From Marinibaculum sp040216765 (GTDB lineage Bacteria > Pseudomonadota > Alphaproteobacteria > Ferrovibrionales > Ferrovibrionaceae): a stretch of DNA of 64,000 bases. Below the pieces are notes generated by a model. The model ran no database searches, was not told the DNA's origin, and saw only the letters and a list, made by a program, of their open reading frames with translations. Positions 25,560 through 35,258 of this stretch are shown one piece after another (the first letter of the stretch is position 1; each line of letters starts with the position of its first letter). The position numbers and the translations under genes are program-made. The stretch is taken from NCBI GenBank assembly GCA_040216765.1, contig JAVJON010000048.1, positions 1 to 64,000 on the forward strand, given 5' to 3'.

Positions 25560-26594
25560 CTATCCGGCGGGGTCCTGCGCCACCCGGACCGACAGCTTGC
25601 CGAAATTCTCGCCCTTCAAGAGGCCGCGGAACGCCTTGGGCGCATTCTCCAGCCCGTCGACGATATCCTCGCGGTATTTCAGGCGCCCGTCGCGCACCCA
25701 GCCCGACAGGTCGGCCAGTGCCGCATCGTACTGGTCCTGATAGTCCCAGACGATGAAGCCGCGGGTGGTGATCCGGTGGGTCAGCGCCATCCGGACATAC
25801 ATCGGCAGACGGTCCGGGCCGGGCGGCGGCGCGGTGTCGTTGTAGTGGGCGATCATGCCGCAGACCGGGACACGGGCGAACAGGTTCAGCAGCGGCAGGA
25901 CCGCGTCGAAGACGCGGCCGCCGACATTCTCGAAATAGACGTCGATGCCGTCGGGACAGGCGGCCTTCAGCTGCGCCTCGAAATCCGCCGCGCGATGGTC
26001 GATGCAGGCGTCGAAGCCGAGCTCGTCGACGACGAAGCGGCATTTTTCCGGCCCGCCGGCGACACCCACCGCCCGGCCGCCCTTGATCCTGGCGATCTGG
26101 CCGACCACCGCACCGACCGCGCCCGAGGCGGCGGCCACGACGATGGTTTCCCCAGCCTTCGGCTGCCCGATGTTCAGCAGGCCGGTATAGGCGGTGACCC
26201 CGGGCATGCCGAGCACCCCGTTGGCCGTCGAGATCGGCCCCAGCGCCGGATCCACCTTGCGCAGGTCGCTGCCGTCCGACAGGGCATAGTCCTGCCAGCC
26301 GGTCCGTCCCTCCACGATATCCCCTTCGGCGAAATCAGGATGCTGCGAGGCGACGACCCGGCTGACCGCGCCGCCCACCATGACATCGCCGATCTGCACC
26401 GCCGCCGCATAGGACGGGCCGTCGTTCATCCGGCCCCGCATATAGGGGTCTAGCGACAGGTAGATGGTCCGCACCAGCAGCTGCCCGGCGCCGGGCGCCG
26501 GGACGGGCCGTTCCGCCAGCCGGAAATCGCTGTCCTTCGGCTCCCCCTGCGGCCGCGCCGCAAGCTGCCATTGCCTGTTCACATTCTCCGGCAT
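25560..26594 (-). CDS. NADP-dependent oxidoreductase (CurA/PTGR-like MDR)
   Basis: 344 residues of the zinc-free medium-chain reductase branch that includes curcumin reductase CurA and leukotriene-B4 dehydrogenase; these reduce the double bond of enones with NADPH. Features: N-terminal LAARPQGEPKDSDFRL, LSLDPYMRGRM, MPGVTAYTGLLNIGQPKAGETIVV, the AASGAVGAVVGQIARIKG nucleotide loop and DVYFENVGGRVFDAVLPLL. The start MPENVNRQW is preceded by GGGGAAC. The natural substrate is unknown. Confidence 0.9.
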   Translation of the reverse strand: MPENVNRQWQLAARPQGEPKDSDFRLAERPVPAPGAGQLLVRTIYLSLDPYMRGRMNDGPSYAAAVQIGDVMVGGAVSRVVASQHPDFAEGDIVEGRTGWQDYALSDGSDLRKVDPALGPISTANGVLGMPGVTAYTGLLNIGQPKAGETIVVAAASGAVGAVVGQIARIKGGRAVGVAGGPEKCRFVVDELGFDACIDHRAADFEAQLKAACPDGIDVYFENVGGRVFDAVLPLLNLFARVPVCGMIAHYNDTAPPPGPDRLPMYVRMALTHRITTRGFIVWDYQDQYDAALADLSGWVRDGRLKYREDIVDGLENAPKAFRGLLKGENFGKLSVRVAQDPAG

Positions 26595-26720
26595 TCCGTT
26601 CCCCTGGTTTCGTTCCCCCGGTTTCATTCCCGGGCCAATCGGGCCAACTATACCGGAGCGGGGCAATGGGGTACGCCTCACGGGCGGTGCGACGCCGTCG
26701 GGAAACAACAGGAGAACGAC

Positions 26721-27413
26721 GTGAAAGCCTTGGTTCTGCGGCCTGTCATCATCTGTCTCGCGGTCGCCGGCTTCCTGGCGCTGGGCCCGGGCCGGGCCGG
26801 GCTTGCGGCCGACGGGCAGGCGGCCATTGCACCTGTCGTGACCGACGGCCCGGTGAAGGCCGAGACGGGCGGGGGCGGCACCGCGGAACGCCCGCCGGCC
26901 GACACCAGGCCCGCCGACACGATCCTGCAGGTCGGCGATGCCGGCGTTGCGGGTATCGGCGCGGCGACGCCGTTCGAGCCGATGGCGGTCCGGCGTCAGC
27001 TGCCGCCGGGCTTCGTCGTCACCGCCGGCACCTACCAGACCGGGGATGAGGCGCTGCCGACCCTGAACGTCCTGCACCAGGATGCGCCGATCCTGATCGT
27101 CTACTCCGATGGCGGGCAGAATGTGTCGCTGATCCAGGTGCTATCGCCGCGGATCCGGGTGGCACAGGGCCGGATCGGCGATCCGTTCTCCACCTTCTTC
27201 CCGGAGGCGGGCGAATCGGCCTGCGTGCGCGGCGTGGCCCAGCTCGCCGGCACGGCGATCTGCACGCAGCCGGACGCCCCGCGGGTCAACCTGCTGTTCG
27301 ACGGCAGCACATGGGAAGGGCCGGAAACTGCCATGCCGCCGTCGGCAGTGCTGCGGGACTGGCCGCTGAAATACGTGATCTGGTCGGCCGCACCGCTGTC
27401 GATCTCCCGCTGA
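26721..27413 (+). CDS. DUF1131/YfeY-like exported protein
   Basis: 230 residues with an N-terminal hydrophobic export signal (ending near GLAADGQ). The C-terminal two thirds match what I recall of the RpoE-regulated lipoprotein YfeY (DUF1131). Shared points are GVAGIGAATPFE, a region ending IGDPFSTFF, a pair of cysteines, and WEGPETAMPPSAVLRDWPLKYVIW near the end, beside the YfeY sequence WRGPEGLMPSDDTLKNW. The lipobox cysteine of YfeY is not evident here. The start is GTG, 8 bases after GGAGAAC. Function is unknown. Confidence 0.65.
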   Translation: MKALVLRPVIICLAVAGFLALGPGRAGLAADGQAAIAPVVTDGPVKAETGGGGTAERPPADTRPADTILQVGDAGVAGIGAATPFEPMAVRRQLPPGFVVTAGTYQTGDEALPTLNVLHQDAPILIVYSDGGQNVSLIQVLSPRIRVAQGRIGDPFSTFFPEAGESACVRGVAQLAGTAICTQPDAPRVNLLFDGSTWEGPETAMPPSAVLRDWPLKYVIWSAAPLSISR

Positions 27414-27430
27414 GTGCCGCCTTGCCCGCA

Positions 27431-27928
27431 TCACGGCGCCTCGCCACGGACGTGGGCGCGCCTGGCCAGGCTCTCGGCCGGCCAGTACTCCGCCAGGTCG
27501 TAATATACCGGCACCGAACGGGCATCCGGCGGAATGACGGTCCAGGGCTGCCGGGAGTCGGTGTGGATGTGCAGGTCCGGAGGCACCAGGGCCGGCCGGT
27601 CCAGGCTGCCGACCCGCAGGAAGCTGATCGCGTCGCCCACCCGCCCGTAATGGCTCCACAGGGCGACGCGGCATTGCGGGCAGCGTGCCGTCTTCTGGCC
27701 GGCCCCGCTGGGTGTCGGCGTCGACACCATCTCGGGCCGGCCTTGCAGCAGGATGACCCGGTCCGCCTCGATCAGGGCATTCACCGCAAAGGCAGAGCCG
27801 CTGCTGCGCTGGCACCAGCTGCAATGGCAGCAATGTACGAACATCGGCGCGTCCAGCATGCGGTAGCGCACCGCGCCGCAGGTGCAGCCGCCCTCCAGCC
27901 CCTTCGCATCGGCTCCCGCATCGGTCAT
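27431..27928 (-). CDS. GFA family protein (zinc-binding, glutathione-dependent-formaldehyde-activating fold)
   Basis: 165 residues. The Mss4-like zinc fold shows as cysteines 15 and 17 (CTCGAVRY), the cluster CCHCSWCQ at 33-40 and CPQC at 83-86. GFA-family members bind zinc; only a few act on S-hydroxymethylglutathione, so a formaldehyde role should not be assumed. AGGAGGA lies four bases before the ATG at 27928. It converges with the YfeY-like gene, leaving only 17 bp between stops. Confidence 0.87.
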   Translation of the reverse strand: MTDAGADAKGLEGGCTCGAVRYRMLDAPMFVHCCHCSWCQRSSGSAFAVNALIEADRVILLQGRPEMVSTPTPSGAGQKTARCPQCRVALWSHYGRVGDAISFLRVGSLDRPALVPPDLHIHTDSRQPWTVIPPDARSVPVYYDLAEYWPAESLARRAHVRGEAP

Positions 27929-28052
27929 CGCATCCTCCTGGCCTGGCGTTCCTGGCCGCAATGATAGGCGCCCCGGCGCTGGTTATCACCGGTGCCGGCT
28001 GCTAACCTCGCCTACCCTGGTAAAAGCGACGGAACGGGAGAGCCTCCGCGCC

Positions 28053-28769
<717 letters not shown>

Positions 28770-28789
28770 CCCGGGCGACCTCCCGGAGC

Positions 28790-28805
28790 TCAACCATATG
28801 GTTGA
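28790..28805. promoter_or_regulatory. perfect 16-bp palindromic operator candidate
   Basis: TCAACCATATGGTTGA reads the same on both strands. It shares the TCAACC-N4-GGTTGA core with the site at 28921-28942, 131 bp away, in the gap before the amidase/ABC operon. Confidence 0.75.
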
Positions 28806-28920
28806 TAGTCGCCGAACGCCGCGTGATAACGGGACCGGCCATGTCCAGGCCCGCTTCCGGCGTAGCCCGCTGACAGCCGGCGCCTTGCAGTCGTGACGGT
28901 TGCCGCGCCGGCCAGCGCAG

Positions 28921-28942
28921 CTCTCAACCAACCGGTTGAGAG
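28921..28942. promoter_or_regulatory. 22-bp inverted repeat operator candidate
   Basis: Arms CTCTCAACC and GGTTGAGAG with AACC between them. It ends three bases before the -35 element at 28946, a usual place for an activator or a blocking repressor. Confidence 0.75.
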
Positions 28943-28945
28943 CTG

Positions 28946-28975
28946 TTGACGGCGCTTTCCGGACAGGTCTAGCAT
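28946..28975 (+). promoter_or_regulatory. sigma-70-type promoter of amidase/ABC operon
   Basis: TTGACG, an 18-base spacer, then TAGCAT. Transcription would start near 28982, giving an untranslated leader of about 75 bases before the gene at 29058. Confidence 0.55.
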
Positions 28976-29057
28976 CGCGCCATCCGACCGTCGCGGGCGC
29001 GGACGCCGCGCCCGGGAAACATCGCGGCGGCCTTGGCAAACCAGACGGGACGGCCAG

Positions 29058-29708
29058 ATGGCTGAGACAGGGCGGTTTCCGACCGCGCTCGAGGTGCCGC
29101 CGGGCGAGCGCCTGCAACGCCCGGCGCTTGTCGTGGTCGACATGCAGAACGACTTCGTGCGCCAGGGCGCGCCGCTCGAGGTCCCCGATGCGCGCGCCAC
29201 GATAGCGGCCAACCGGCGGCTGATCTCGGCGTTCCGGGCGCGCGGCCATCCGGTGCTGTTCACCCGCTTCCTGTCCCGCGGGACCGGCAACCTGCTGTGG
29301 CACTGGTCGCCGCAATGCGATCTCCCGACCCGGTGCTGCTGGCCCGGCCATGCCCGCCGCTACGACGACCGCGAGGGCGAACTGGCCTGCATCGACATTG
29401 TCGACGAGCTGGCGCCAGAGCCCGACGACCCGATCGTCGACAAGTACGGCTACGGCGCGTTCCATGGCACCGGCCTCGACGATCTGCTCAAGGTGCTCAA
29501 GGTGCGCTCGCTGGCGATCACCGGCACCGTGACGCAGATCTGCGTCGAGGAAACGGCACGGCAGGCCTTCCATCACGACTATCGCACCACGATCGCCGGG
29601 GATGCCGTCTCGTCCTTCGCGCCCGATCTGCATGCGGCGACCTTGAAGAACTTCGCCATGAAGTTCGGCTGGGTCGCCGACAGCGACGAGATCGCCGGAT
29701 GGCTCTAG
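29058..29708 (+). CDS. cysteine hydrolase, isochorismatase family (amidase)
   Basis: 216 residues. The catalytic triad of the family is visible: Asp28 in VVVDMQNDF, Lys129 in IVDKYGYGAF, and Cys162 in GTVTQICVEETAR. Such enzymes hydrolyse amides, ureido compounds and nicotinamide-like substrates, and a few hydrolyse isochorismate. The operon, with sugar-type ABC importer genes and a nitrilase-superfamily gene, favours an amidase acting on the imported solute. Its end overlaps the start of the first permease by 10 bp, so the two are translationally coupled. Confidence 0.9.
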   Translation: MAETGRFPTALEVPPGERLQRPALVVVDMQNDFVRQGAPLEVPDARATIAANRRLISAFRARGHPVLFTRFLSRGTGNLLWHWSPQCDLPTRCCWPGHARRYDDREGELACIDIVDELAPEPDDPIVDKYGYGAFHGTGLDDLLKVLKVRSLAITGTVTQICVEETARQAFHHDYRTTIAGDAVSSFAPDLHAATLKNFAMKFGWVADSDEIAGWL

Positions 29709-30667
29709 GCACCGCCGCACTGCACCCCGCATGGCGCCGGCTGGACCTGGCCAGCACGGGAATCTGGCTGCTGCTGGGCGGTGTCGCGTTGCTGGCCGCG
29801 ATCTGCCTGCCGCAGTTCAGGGAGGTGGAGAATCTCGCGAACATCGTGCGCCAGTCCTCGGTGCTCGGCATGCTGGCCATCGGCCAGACCTTCGTCATCC
29901 TGGCCGGCCTGATCGACCTGAGCGTCGGCATGGCGACCGGCCTGGTGGTCGTGCTGACCTGCGCGCTGGTGGACGGCGACAGCGCGATGACCCTGCCGGT
30001 CGTCCTGCTGATGCTGGCCCTGGGTGCCGGGATCGGCGCGGTCAACGGCACCCTGGTCAACGTGCTGCGGATCCATCCCCTGATCCTCACCTTCGGGATG
30101 CTGTTCGTCCTGCAGGGGGCCATCTTCACCTATGCCGATCGCAGCGTGGGCCGCGCCTCCGCACCGCTGCAGACATTGGCAAACGGCGACCTGCTGGGCA
30201 TCCCGATTGCCGGGATAGCCGTCCTCCTGGTCCTGGCCGTCGCACATTTCCTGATCGTGCGGACACGGTTCGGGCACCACCTCACCGCGGTCGGCGGCCA
30301 TGCCGAGAACGCCCGCCGCGCCGGGGTGAACGTCCGGCGCATCCGGTTCCTGGCCTTCGTCCTGTCCGGGCTGTCGGCCGGCCTGGCCGGCCTGATCCTC
30401 GCCGGGCGCCTGGGCACGGGCTATCCGCTGGCCGGCAGCGGGCTGGAACTCGACGCCATCGTGGCCGTCGTGCTGGGCGGCACGGCGCTGTCCGGCGGCC
30501 GGGGCAGCGTGATCCGCTCCGTTGCCGGGGTCCTGGTGCTCAGCCTGGCGTCCAACCTGCTCAACCTGATGGACGTCTCGGCCTTCGTGCAGACCTTCAC
30601 GAAAGGCGTGATCGTCATCGCCGTGATCCTCGCAAACCAGCCCCGCAGGATGGCAATGGCGGCATGA
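29699..30667 (+). CDS. ABC transporter permease, RbsC (CUT2) type, first subunit
   Basis: 322-residue inner-membrane protein with about nine or ten hydrophobic segments. Family marks are ILAGLIDLSVGMATGLVVV (the permease L-D-L-S-V-G motif) and AVVLGGTALSGGRGSVIRSVAG near the C-terminus. It pairs with the next permease to form a heterodimeric channel for a sugar-like or polar solute. The ATG overlaps the upstream amidase stop; the stop overlaps the next start as ATGA. Confidence 0.88.
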   Translation: MALGTAALHPAWRRLDLASTGIWLLLGGVALLAAICLPQFREVENLANIVRQSSVLGMLAIGQTFVILAGLIDLSVGMATGLVVVLTCALVDGDSAMTLPVVLLMLALGAGIGAVNGTLVNVLRIHPLILTFGMLFVLQGAIFTYADRSVGRASAPLQTLANGDLLGIPIAGIAVLLVLAVAHFLIVRTRFGHHLTAVGGHAENARRAGVNVRRIRFLAFVLSGLSAGLAGLILAGRLGTGYPLAGSGLELDAIVAVVLGGTALSGGRGSVIRSVAGVLVLSLASNLLNLMDVSAFVQTFTKGVIVIAVILANQPRRMAMAA

Positions 30668-31644
30668 CCGGCCCTGCCGCCAGCCCCGCCTTGCGCGCGC
30701 GGCTCGACCGCCTCCTGGCGGCCAACGCGATCTTCGTCGCGCTGCTGCTGGTCTGGCTTGTCGGCGCGGCGGGGAGCGAGGCCTTCGTGACGCCGGGCTA
30801 CCTGTTCAACGTGGTGCGCCAGATTGCGCCGGTCGGCATCGCGGCCATCGGGGTCACCTATGTGATGATCCTGGGCGGCGTCGACCTGTCGATCGGGGCG
30901 GTGATCTCCCTGACGGCGGTGTTCTGCGCGGTGCAGATGGACGGCGACGCGGCCAACACCCTGCCCGCGATCCTGCTGACCTGCCTCGTCGGGACCGCCA
31001 TCGGCGCGGTGAACGGTGCCCTGATCGCCTGGAGCCGGGTCACCCCCTTCATCCTCACCCTGGGCATGGCGGTCGCCGTCTACGGCCTGACCCAGATCTA
31101 TTCCGGCGGCACGGCGCGGGGCACTGTCGCGCCCGGCTTCCGCGACCTCGCCAATACCCGGCTGGAGGGCCTGGTGCCGGTGCTCGCGATCGTCTTCCTG
31201 GCCCTGGCCGGGATCGGCCTGGCCATCCAGAAGATGACGACCTTCGGGCGGCAGCTCTTCCTGATCGGCAGCAACCGCCAGGCCGCGATCCTGGCCGGCC
31301 TGCCGGTCCGCAGGACGACTGTCATCGCCTATGCGTTGGCCGGCCTGTTCGGCGCGCTGGGCGGCATTGCGCTGCTGGCCCGGTCCGGCGTTTCCAGCAC
31401 CAGCGCCGGCCAGGGGCTGGAGTTCCAGGTGCTCGCCGCGATCGTGCTCGGCGGCACGACGTTCGAGGGCGGGCGGGGCGGCATCGCCGGCACCGTCGCC
31501 GGCGTGCTGGTCCTCGTGATGGCCTTCAACCTGGTGAACATCGTCGGGCTCGACTACCACCTGCAACTCGTCGTCATGGGCGCCATCATCATCCTCGCCT
31601 CCGCCCTGTACGGGCAGTTGCAGGCCAGAACCGGGCGGGCCTGA
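30664..31644 (+). CDS. ABC transporter permease, RbsC (CUT2) type, second subunit
   Basis: 326 residues, same family as the preceding gene: ILGGVDLSIGAVISLTAVF, then VTPFILTLGMAVAVYGLTQIYSGG and AAIVLGGTTFEGGRGGIAGTVAGV. Two different permeases in one operon imply a heterodimer rather than the usual RbsC homodimer. Start and upstream stop share ATGA. Confidence 0.88.
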   Translation: MTGPAASPALRARLDRLLAANAIFVALLLVWLVGAAGSEAFVTPGYLFNVVRQIAPVGIAAIGVTYVMILGGVDLSIGAVISLTAVFCAVQMDGDAANTLPAILLTCLVGTAIGAVNGALIAWSRVTPFILTLGMAVAVYGLTQIYSGGTARGTVAPGFRDLANTRLEGLVPVLAIVFLALAGIGLAIQKMTTFGRQLFLIGSNRQAAILAGLPVRRTTVIAYALAGLFGALGGIALLARSGVSSTSAGQGLEFQVLAAIVLGGTTFEGGRGGIAGTVAGVLVLVMAFNLVNIVGLDYHLQLVVMGAIIILASALYGQLQARTGRA

Positions 31645-31690
31645 GGCAGGCCTGCCCGCCAATAACCAGTGAACCAAAGGGAGAGACGCA

Positions 31691-32752
31691 ATGGCCCATA
31701 CGAGACGTTTCCTGCCGGCCCTGGCCGGCATGGCGATCGCGGTGCTGCTGTCGACCGGCGCCCAGGCCGATCGCGCGGCGCGCGACGCGCAGGATGCGGC
31801 GGCCGCCAGGATGGTGGACACCGCGACATTCAAGCAGGACGGGCCCTACCGGATCGGCGTGTCCGCGGGCTACATGTCGAATTCCTGGGTGGTCTTCGCC
31901 CTGCAGCATATCCGCTGGGAAGCCTCGCAGCATGACGAGGTGTCGGAGGTCATCGTCACCGACGCCGCCTTCAACCCGGCCAAGCAGGTCTCCGATATCG
32001 AGGACCTGCTGCGGCAGGATATCGACCTGCTGCTGTACTGGCCGGTAGACGATGCGGCGATCGCCGACGTCCTGCAGCGGGCCGTAGCCGCCGGGGTGCC
32101 CACGATCAACACCGGCGGCGGCTTCGCCGACGGCCCCGGCACGGTTGCCAATGCCTATATCAGCCAATGGTCGCTCGGCGAGGATGTCGCCCGGCGCCTG
32201 ATGAAGGACCTGGGGGGCAAGGGCAGGATCATCGCCATGCTGCCGATCGCCGGCACGACCGCCGCGGTCGACCAGCTCGACGCGCTGAACACCGTCCTGG
32301 CGGAGTATCCGGAGGTCGAGCTGCTGACCGCCGAGTATGGCGACTGGAACCGCGCGAAGGCGAAGCAGATCACCGAGAACCTGCTGCAGCGCTATCCACG
32401 CATTGACGGCGTGTTCTCCCCCGCCGGGCAGATGTCGATCGGCGTTGCCGAAGCCTTCGACGAGGCCGGCCGGCTGGACGAGGTCACGATGTCGCCCGGC
32501 GACGAGTATAACGGCTGGCTGAAATGGGTGGCCGAGCACAAGCAGGGCGGCGCCGTCCCCTTCCCGACCCGCGCCGGGCAGGTCGCGGTGCAGATCGGGC
32601 TGAAGATCCTGAAGGGCGAGCCGGTGCCGCGTGGCACGGCGGTCACCGCAACGTTCATCTCCCCGGAGACCGTCGGGGAGTATGTGGAGATGGACGCGCC
32701 GGACGACTGGTGGGCCAGCAAGCTGCCGCCGAAGTTCCTGCCGCCCCGCTGA
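31691..32752 (+). CDS. sugar-type ABC transporter substrate-binding protein
   Basis: 353 residues with a signal peptide (MAHTRRFLPALAGMAIAVLL, cut near AQA-DRAA). The type I periplasmic-binding fold follows: YRIGVSAGYMSNSWVVFALQHI, NPAKQVSDIEDLLRQDIDLLLYWPVDD and GVPTINTGGGFAD. The ligand pocket holds several tryptophan and asparagine residues. RbsB-like proteins bind sugars, but members beside amidases may bind other polar ligands. AAAGGGAGAG lies seven bases upstream. Confidence 0.88.
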   Translation: MAHTRRFLPALAGMAIAVLLSTGAQADRAARDAQDAAAARMVDTATFKQDGPYRIGVSAGYMSNSWVVFALQHIRWEASQHDEVSEVIVTDAAFNPAKQVSDIEDLLRQDIDLLLYWPVDDAAIADVLQRAVAAGVPTINTGGGFADGPGTVANAYISQWSLGEDVARRLMKDLGGKGRIIAMLPIAGTTAAVDQLDALNTVLAEYPEVELLTAEYGDWNRAKAKQITENLLQRYPRIDGVFSPAGQMSIGVAEAFDEAGRLDEVTMSPGDEYNGWLKWVAEHKQGGAVPFPTRAGQVAVQIGLKILKGEPVPRGTAVTATFISPETVGEYVEMDAPDDWWASKLPPKFLPPR

Positions 32753-32773
32753 CCGGCCGCCGCGACACCTGCA

Positions 32774-34303
32774 ATGACAGCCGCCACGCCGCTTCTGGAG
32801 GTGCGGGGCCTTGCCCGGCACTATGCCGGCGTGGCGGCCCTGCGGGGCATCGACCTGTCCGCGCCGGCGGGGGAGGTCCATGCCATCGTGGGCGCGAACG
32901 GGGCCGGCAAGTCGACCCTGATGAACCTGCTGTCGGGCACGGTCCGCCCCAGCGCCGGCGAGATCCTGATCGACGGCCGCCCGGCCGGGCCCCTGAGCCC
33001 GGCCGCCGCACGGGCCCACGGGATTGCGACGGTGCACCAGGAGTTCAGCCTGGTGCCCCAGCTCTCGGTCGCCCGCAATATCTTCCTCGGCCGCGAACCC
33101 CGGGCCCCCGGCCTGCGGGGCCGCCTGGGTATGGTGGACGAGGCCCGCATGAGCGCCGATGCCCGGGCGCTCCTCGAACGCCACAGCCTCGCCCTGGAGC
33201 CGGACGCACCGGTGGAGTCGCTGAGCGTCGCCCAGCAGCAGAAGGTCGAGCTCGCCCGCGCCCTGTACGGGTCGTCGCGCATCCTGATCCTGGACGAGCC
33301 GACAGCCGTGCTCTCGCTGGCGGAGCAGCGCAACCTGTTCGACATCATCGCGGGGCTGAAGGCCTCCGGCCTGCTGATCCTCTATGTCTCGCATCGGCTG
33401 GAGGAGGTTCTGGCCATCGCCGACCGGGTCACGGTCCTGCGCGACGGCGCCCTCGTGGCGACCCGCAGGGCAGAGGGGCTGCGGCTGGAAGACCTGGTGG
33501 TCCTGATGGTCGGCGAAGCCGGCATGCGGCGCCCTGCAAGACGGGCCGCCACGCCGTCGGAGCGGCGGGTCGCGGTGCAGTATCGCCGTGGCGCCGCGGA
33601 GGGCGCATTCCACCTGAATCCCGGCGAGATCGTCGGCCTGGCCGGGCTTGTGGGCGCCGGCCGCACCACCCTGGCACGCGCGCTCTGCGGGCTGGAGCGG
33701 GCGGACACCAGGGTGACGGTGACCTGGGATGGGAAACCGCTGGCAAACGGTTCGCCCCGCGCGGCGATGGCTGCCGGCATCGCCTATGTCACCGACGACC
33801 GCAAGCGGGATGGCCTGTTCGCCAACCTGGCTATCCTGCCCAATACCAGCGCGGCCTCCCTGTCGCAGTTCGCCGCCGGCGGCATCCTCGACCACCGGCG
33901 GGAGCGACGCACCTGCCGGGACCTGCTGGAGCGGCTGCGGCTGGCCGCGCGCTCCCTCGACATGCCGGTCGACCAGCTGAGCGGCGGCAACCAGCAGAAG
34001 GTGGTGTTCGGCCGCGCGATGCTGCGCGCGCCGCGATTGCTGGTCTGCGACGAGCCGACCCGCGGTGTCGATGTCGGCGCGAAGGCGGAGATCTACGACC
34101 TGCTCAACGAGCTGGCCGGACGCGGCGTGGCGGTCCTGGTGATTTCCTCGGAGATCGACGAGTTGCTCGCGCTCGCCAGCCGCATCCTCGTCATGCGGGA
34201 CCGGCGGATCGTTGCCGCGTTCGCGACCGGCGAAACCGACGAGACAGCGATACTGCTCGCCGCATCCGGCGGGCAGGAACGGGAAAGGGCAAAGATCGCA
34301 TGA
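32774..34303 (+). CDS. ABC transporter ATPase, RbsA type (two-domain)
   Basis: 509 residues, two fused nucleotide-binding domains. In domain 1 the Walker A loop is GANGAGKS, the signature is LSVAQQQKVELARAL and Walker B is ILILDEPTAVL. In domain 2 the Walker A position reads GLVGAGRTT, lacking the lysine as is usual for RbsA; the signature LSGGNQQKVVFGRAM is intact. It powers the two permeases upstream. The stop overlaps the next start as ATGA. Confidence 0.9.
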   Translation: MTAATPLLEVRGLARHYAGVAALRGIDLSAPAGEVHAIVGANGAGKSTLMNLLSGTVRPSAGEILIDGRPAGPLSPAAARAHGIATVHQEFSLVPQLSVARNIFLGREPRAPGLRGRLGMVDEARMSADARALLERHSLALEPDAPVESLSVAQQQKVELARALYGSSRILILDEPTAVLSLAEQRNLFDIIAGLKASGLLILYVSHRLEEVLAIADRVTVLRDGALVATRRAEGLRLEDLVVLMVGEAGMRRPARRAATPSERRVAVQYRRGAAEGAFHLNPGEIVGLAGLVGAGRTTLARALCGLERADTRVTVTWDGKPLANGSPRAAMAAGIAYVTDDRKRDGLFANLAILPNTSAASLSQFAAGGILDHRRERRTCRDLLERLRLAARSLDMPVDQLSGGNQQKVVFGRAMLRAPRLLVCDEPTRGVDVGAKAEIYDLLNELAGRGVAVLVISSEIDELLALASRILVMRDRRIVAAFATGETDETAILLAASGGQERERAKIA

Positions 34304-35136
34304 GCGCAAGCCGCAAGGTGCCGCCGCCGGCACGGATCGCCGTCGGCCAGATGAACCCGCAACCCGGCGCGGTGGACGCCAACCTGGCGCAGATCGAGGA
34401 GATCGTTCGCGGCGCCGCGCGCGCCGGCGCGCAGCTCGTGGTGCTGCCGGAAACGGCGACCACCGGCTATTTCATCAACGACAGGCTCAAGGACCTCGCC
34501 GAGCCGGAGGACGGCCCCAGCGCCGCCCGCATTGCGGGTCTGGCGCGGGCCTGCGGCATCCATGTCGCGGTGGGCATGGCGATCGCCGCGGGCGACAGCT
34601 TCCACGATGCGCAGCTGCTGTTCGGCCCTGACGGGCAACGCCTCGCCACCTACCGCAAGGCGCATCTGTTCTCCGCCGAGAAGGAATTCTATGCCGCCGG
34701 CGACACGCCGGTCGTCGTGGACACGGCGGTCGGCCGGATCGGCATGACCGTCTGCTACGACCTGATCTTTCCCGACTATCTGCGCCGCCTGGTGGAGCTG
34801 GGCGCGGACCTCGTGATCAACAGCACGAACTGGATCTCCGATCCCTGGCAGCGGGAGACCTGGGGCTGGACCGGCCCGGTCGTGCAGGCGCTGGCCGGGA
34901 CCCGCGCGCTGGAAAACGGCATCTGGCTCGCGATGGCCGACTGCACCGGGCCGGAAGCCGGCTTCCTGTCGCTCGGCCATTCCTGCATCGCCGCGCCGTC
35001 CGGCCATGTCCTGGCCTCGGTCGGCCAGGGCCAGGGCTTCGCCACCGCGGACATCTTCCACGACGGCGCCGACCTGGAAAAATGGCGCTCGATCGCCACC
35101 TACCGGCAGGACCGCCGGCCGGACCTGTATCGCTGA
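34300..35136 (+). CDS. carbon-nitrogen hydrolase, nitrilase superfamily
   Basis: 278 residues. The Glu-Lys-Cys triad is visible: Glu51 (LPETATTGYF), Lys120 (YRKAHLF) and Cys152 (VCYDLIFPDY). The superfamily cleaves nitriles, amides or carbamoyl groups with release of ammonia or CO2. NCBI-style annotation would place it with omega-amidase or N-carbamoyl hydrolases; the sequence alone does not decide. As last gene of the operon, coupled to the ATPase by ATGA, it likely acts on the same compound as the isochorismatase-type enzyme. Confidence 0.9.
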   Translation: MSASRKVPPPARIAVGQMNPQPGAVDANLAQIEEIVRGAARAGAQLVVLPETATTGYFINDRLKDLAEPEDGPSAARIAGLARACGIHVAVGMAIAAGDSFHDAQLLFGPDGQRLATYRKAHLFSAEKEFYAAGDTPVVVDTAVGRIGMTVCYDLIFPDYLRRLVELGADLVINSTNWISDPWQRETWGWTGPVVQALAGTRALENGIWLAMADCTGPEAGFLSLGHSCIAAPSGHVLASVGQGQGFATADIFHDGADLEKWRSIATYRQDRRPDLYR

Positions 35137-35232
35137 TCCCGGCAGCGGCGCCGGGCGCAGGCGCCCCGCACCGCCGCTGGCGCGCAGATCGGTGCGAGGC
35201 CGTCATGGCGCGGCTGATCTGGCCGCCATTGG

Positions 35233-35250
35233 CCTTCGCGCTGGCGAAGG
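35233..35250. terminator. candidate terminator hairpin between convergent genes
   Basis: CCTTCGC, loop GCTG, GCGAAGG: a perfect 7-bp stem about 100 bp after the nitrilase-superfamily stop and just before the stop of the opposing gene. No T tract. Confidence 0.4.
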
Positions 35251-35258
35251 TCGCCGCC

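Noticed and set aside
31589..34333. 914-residue minus-strand frame opposite the plus-strand ABC operon
   Set aside because: It covers parts of three well-supported genes in antisense and has no domain.
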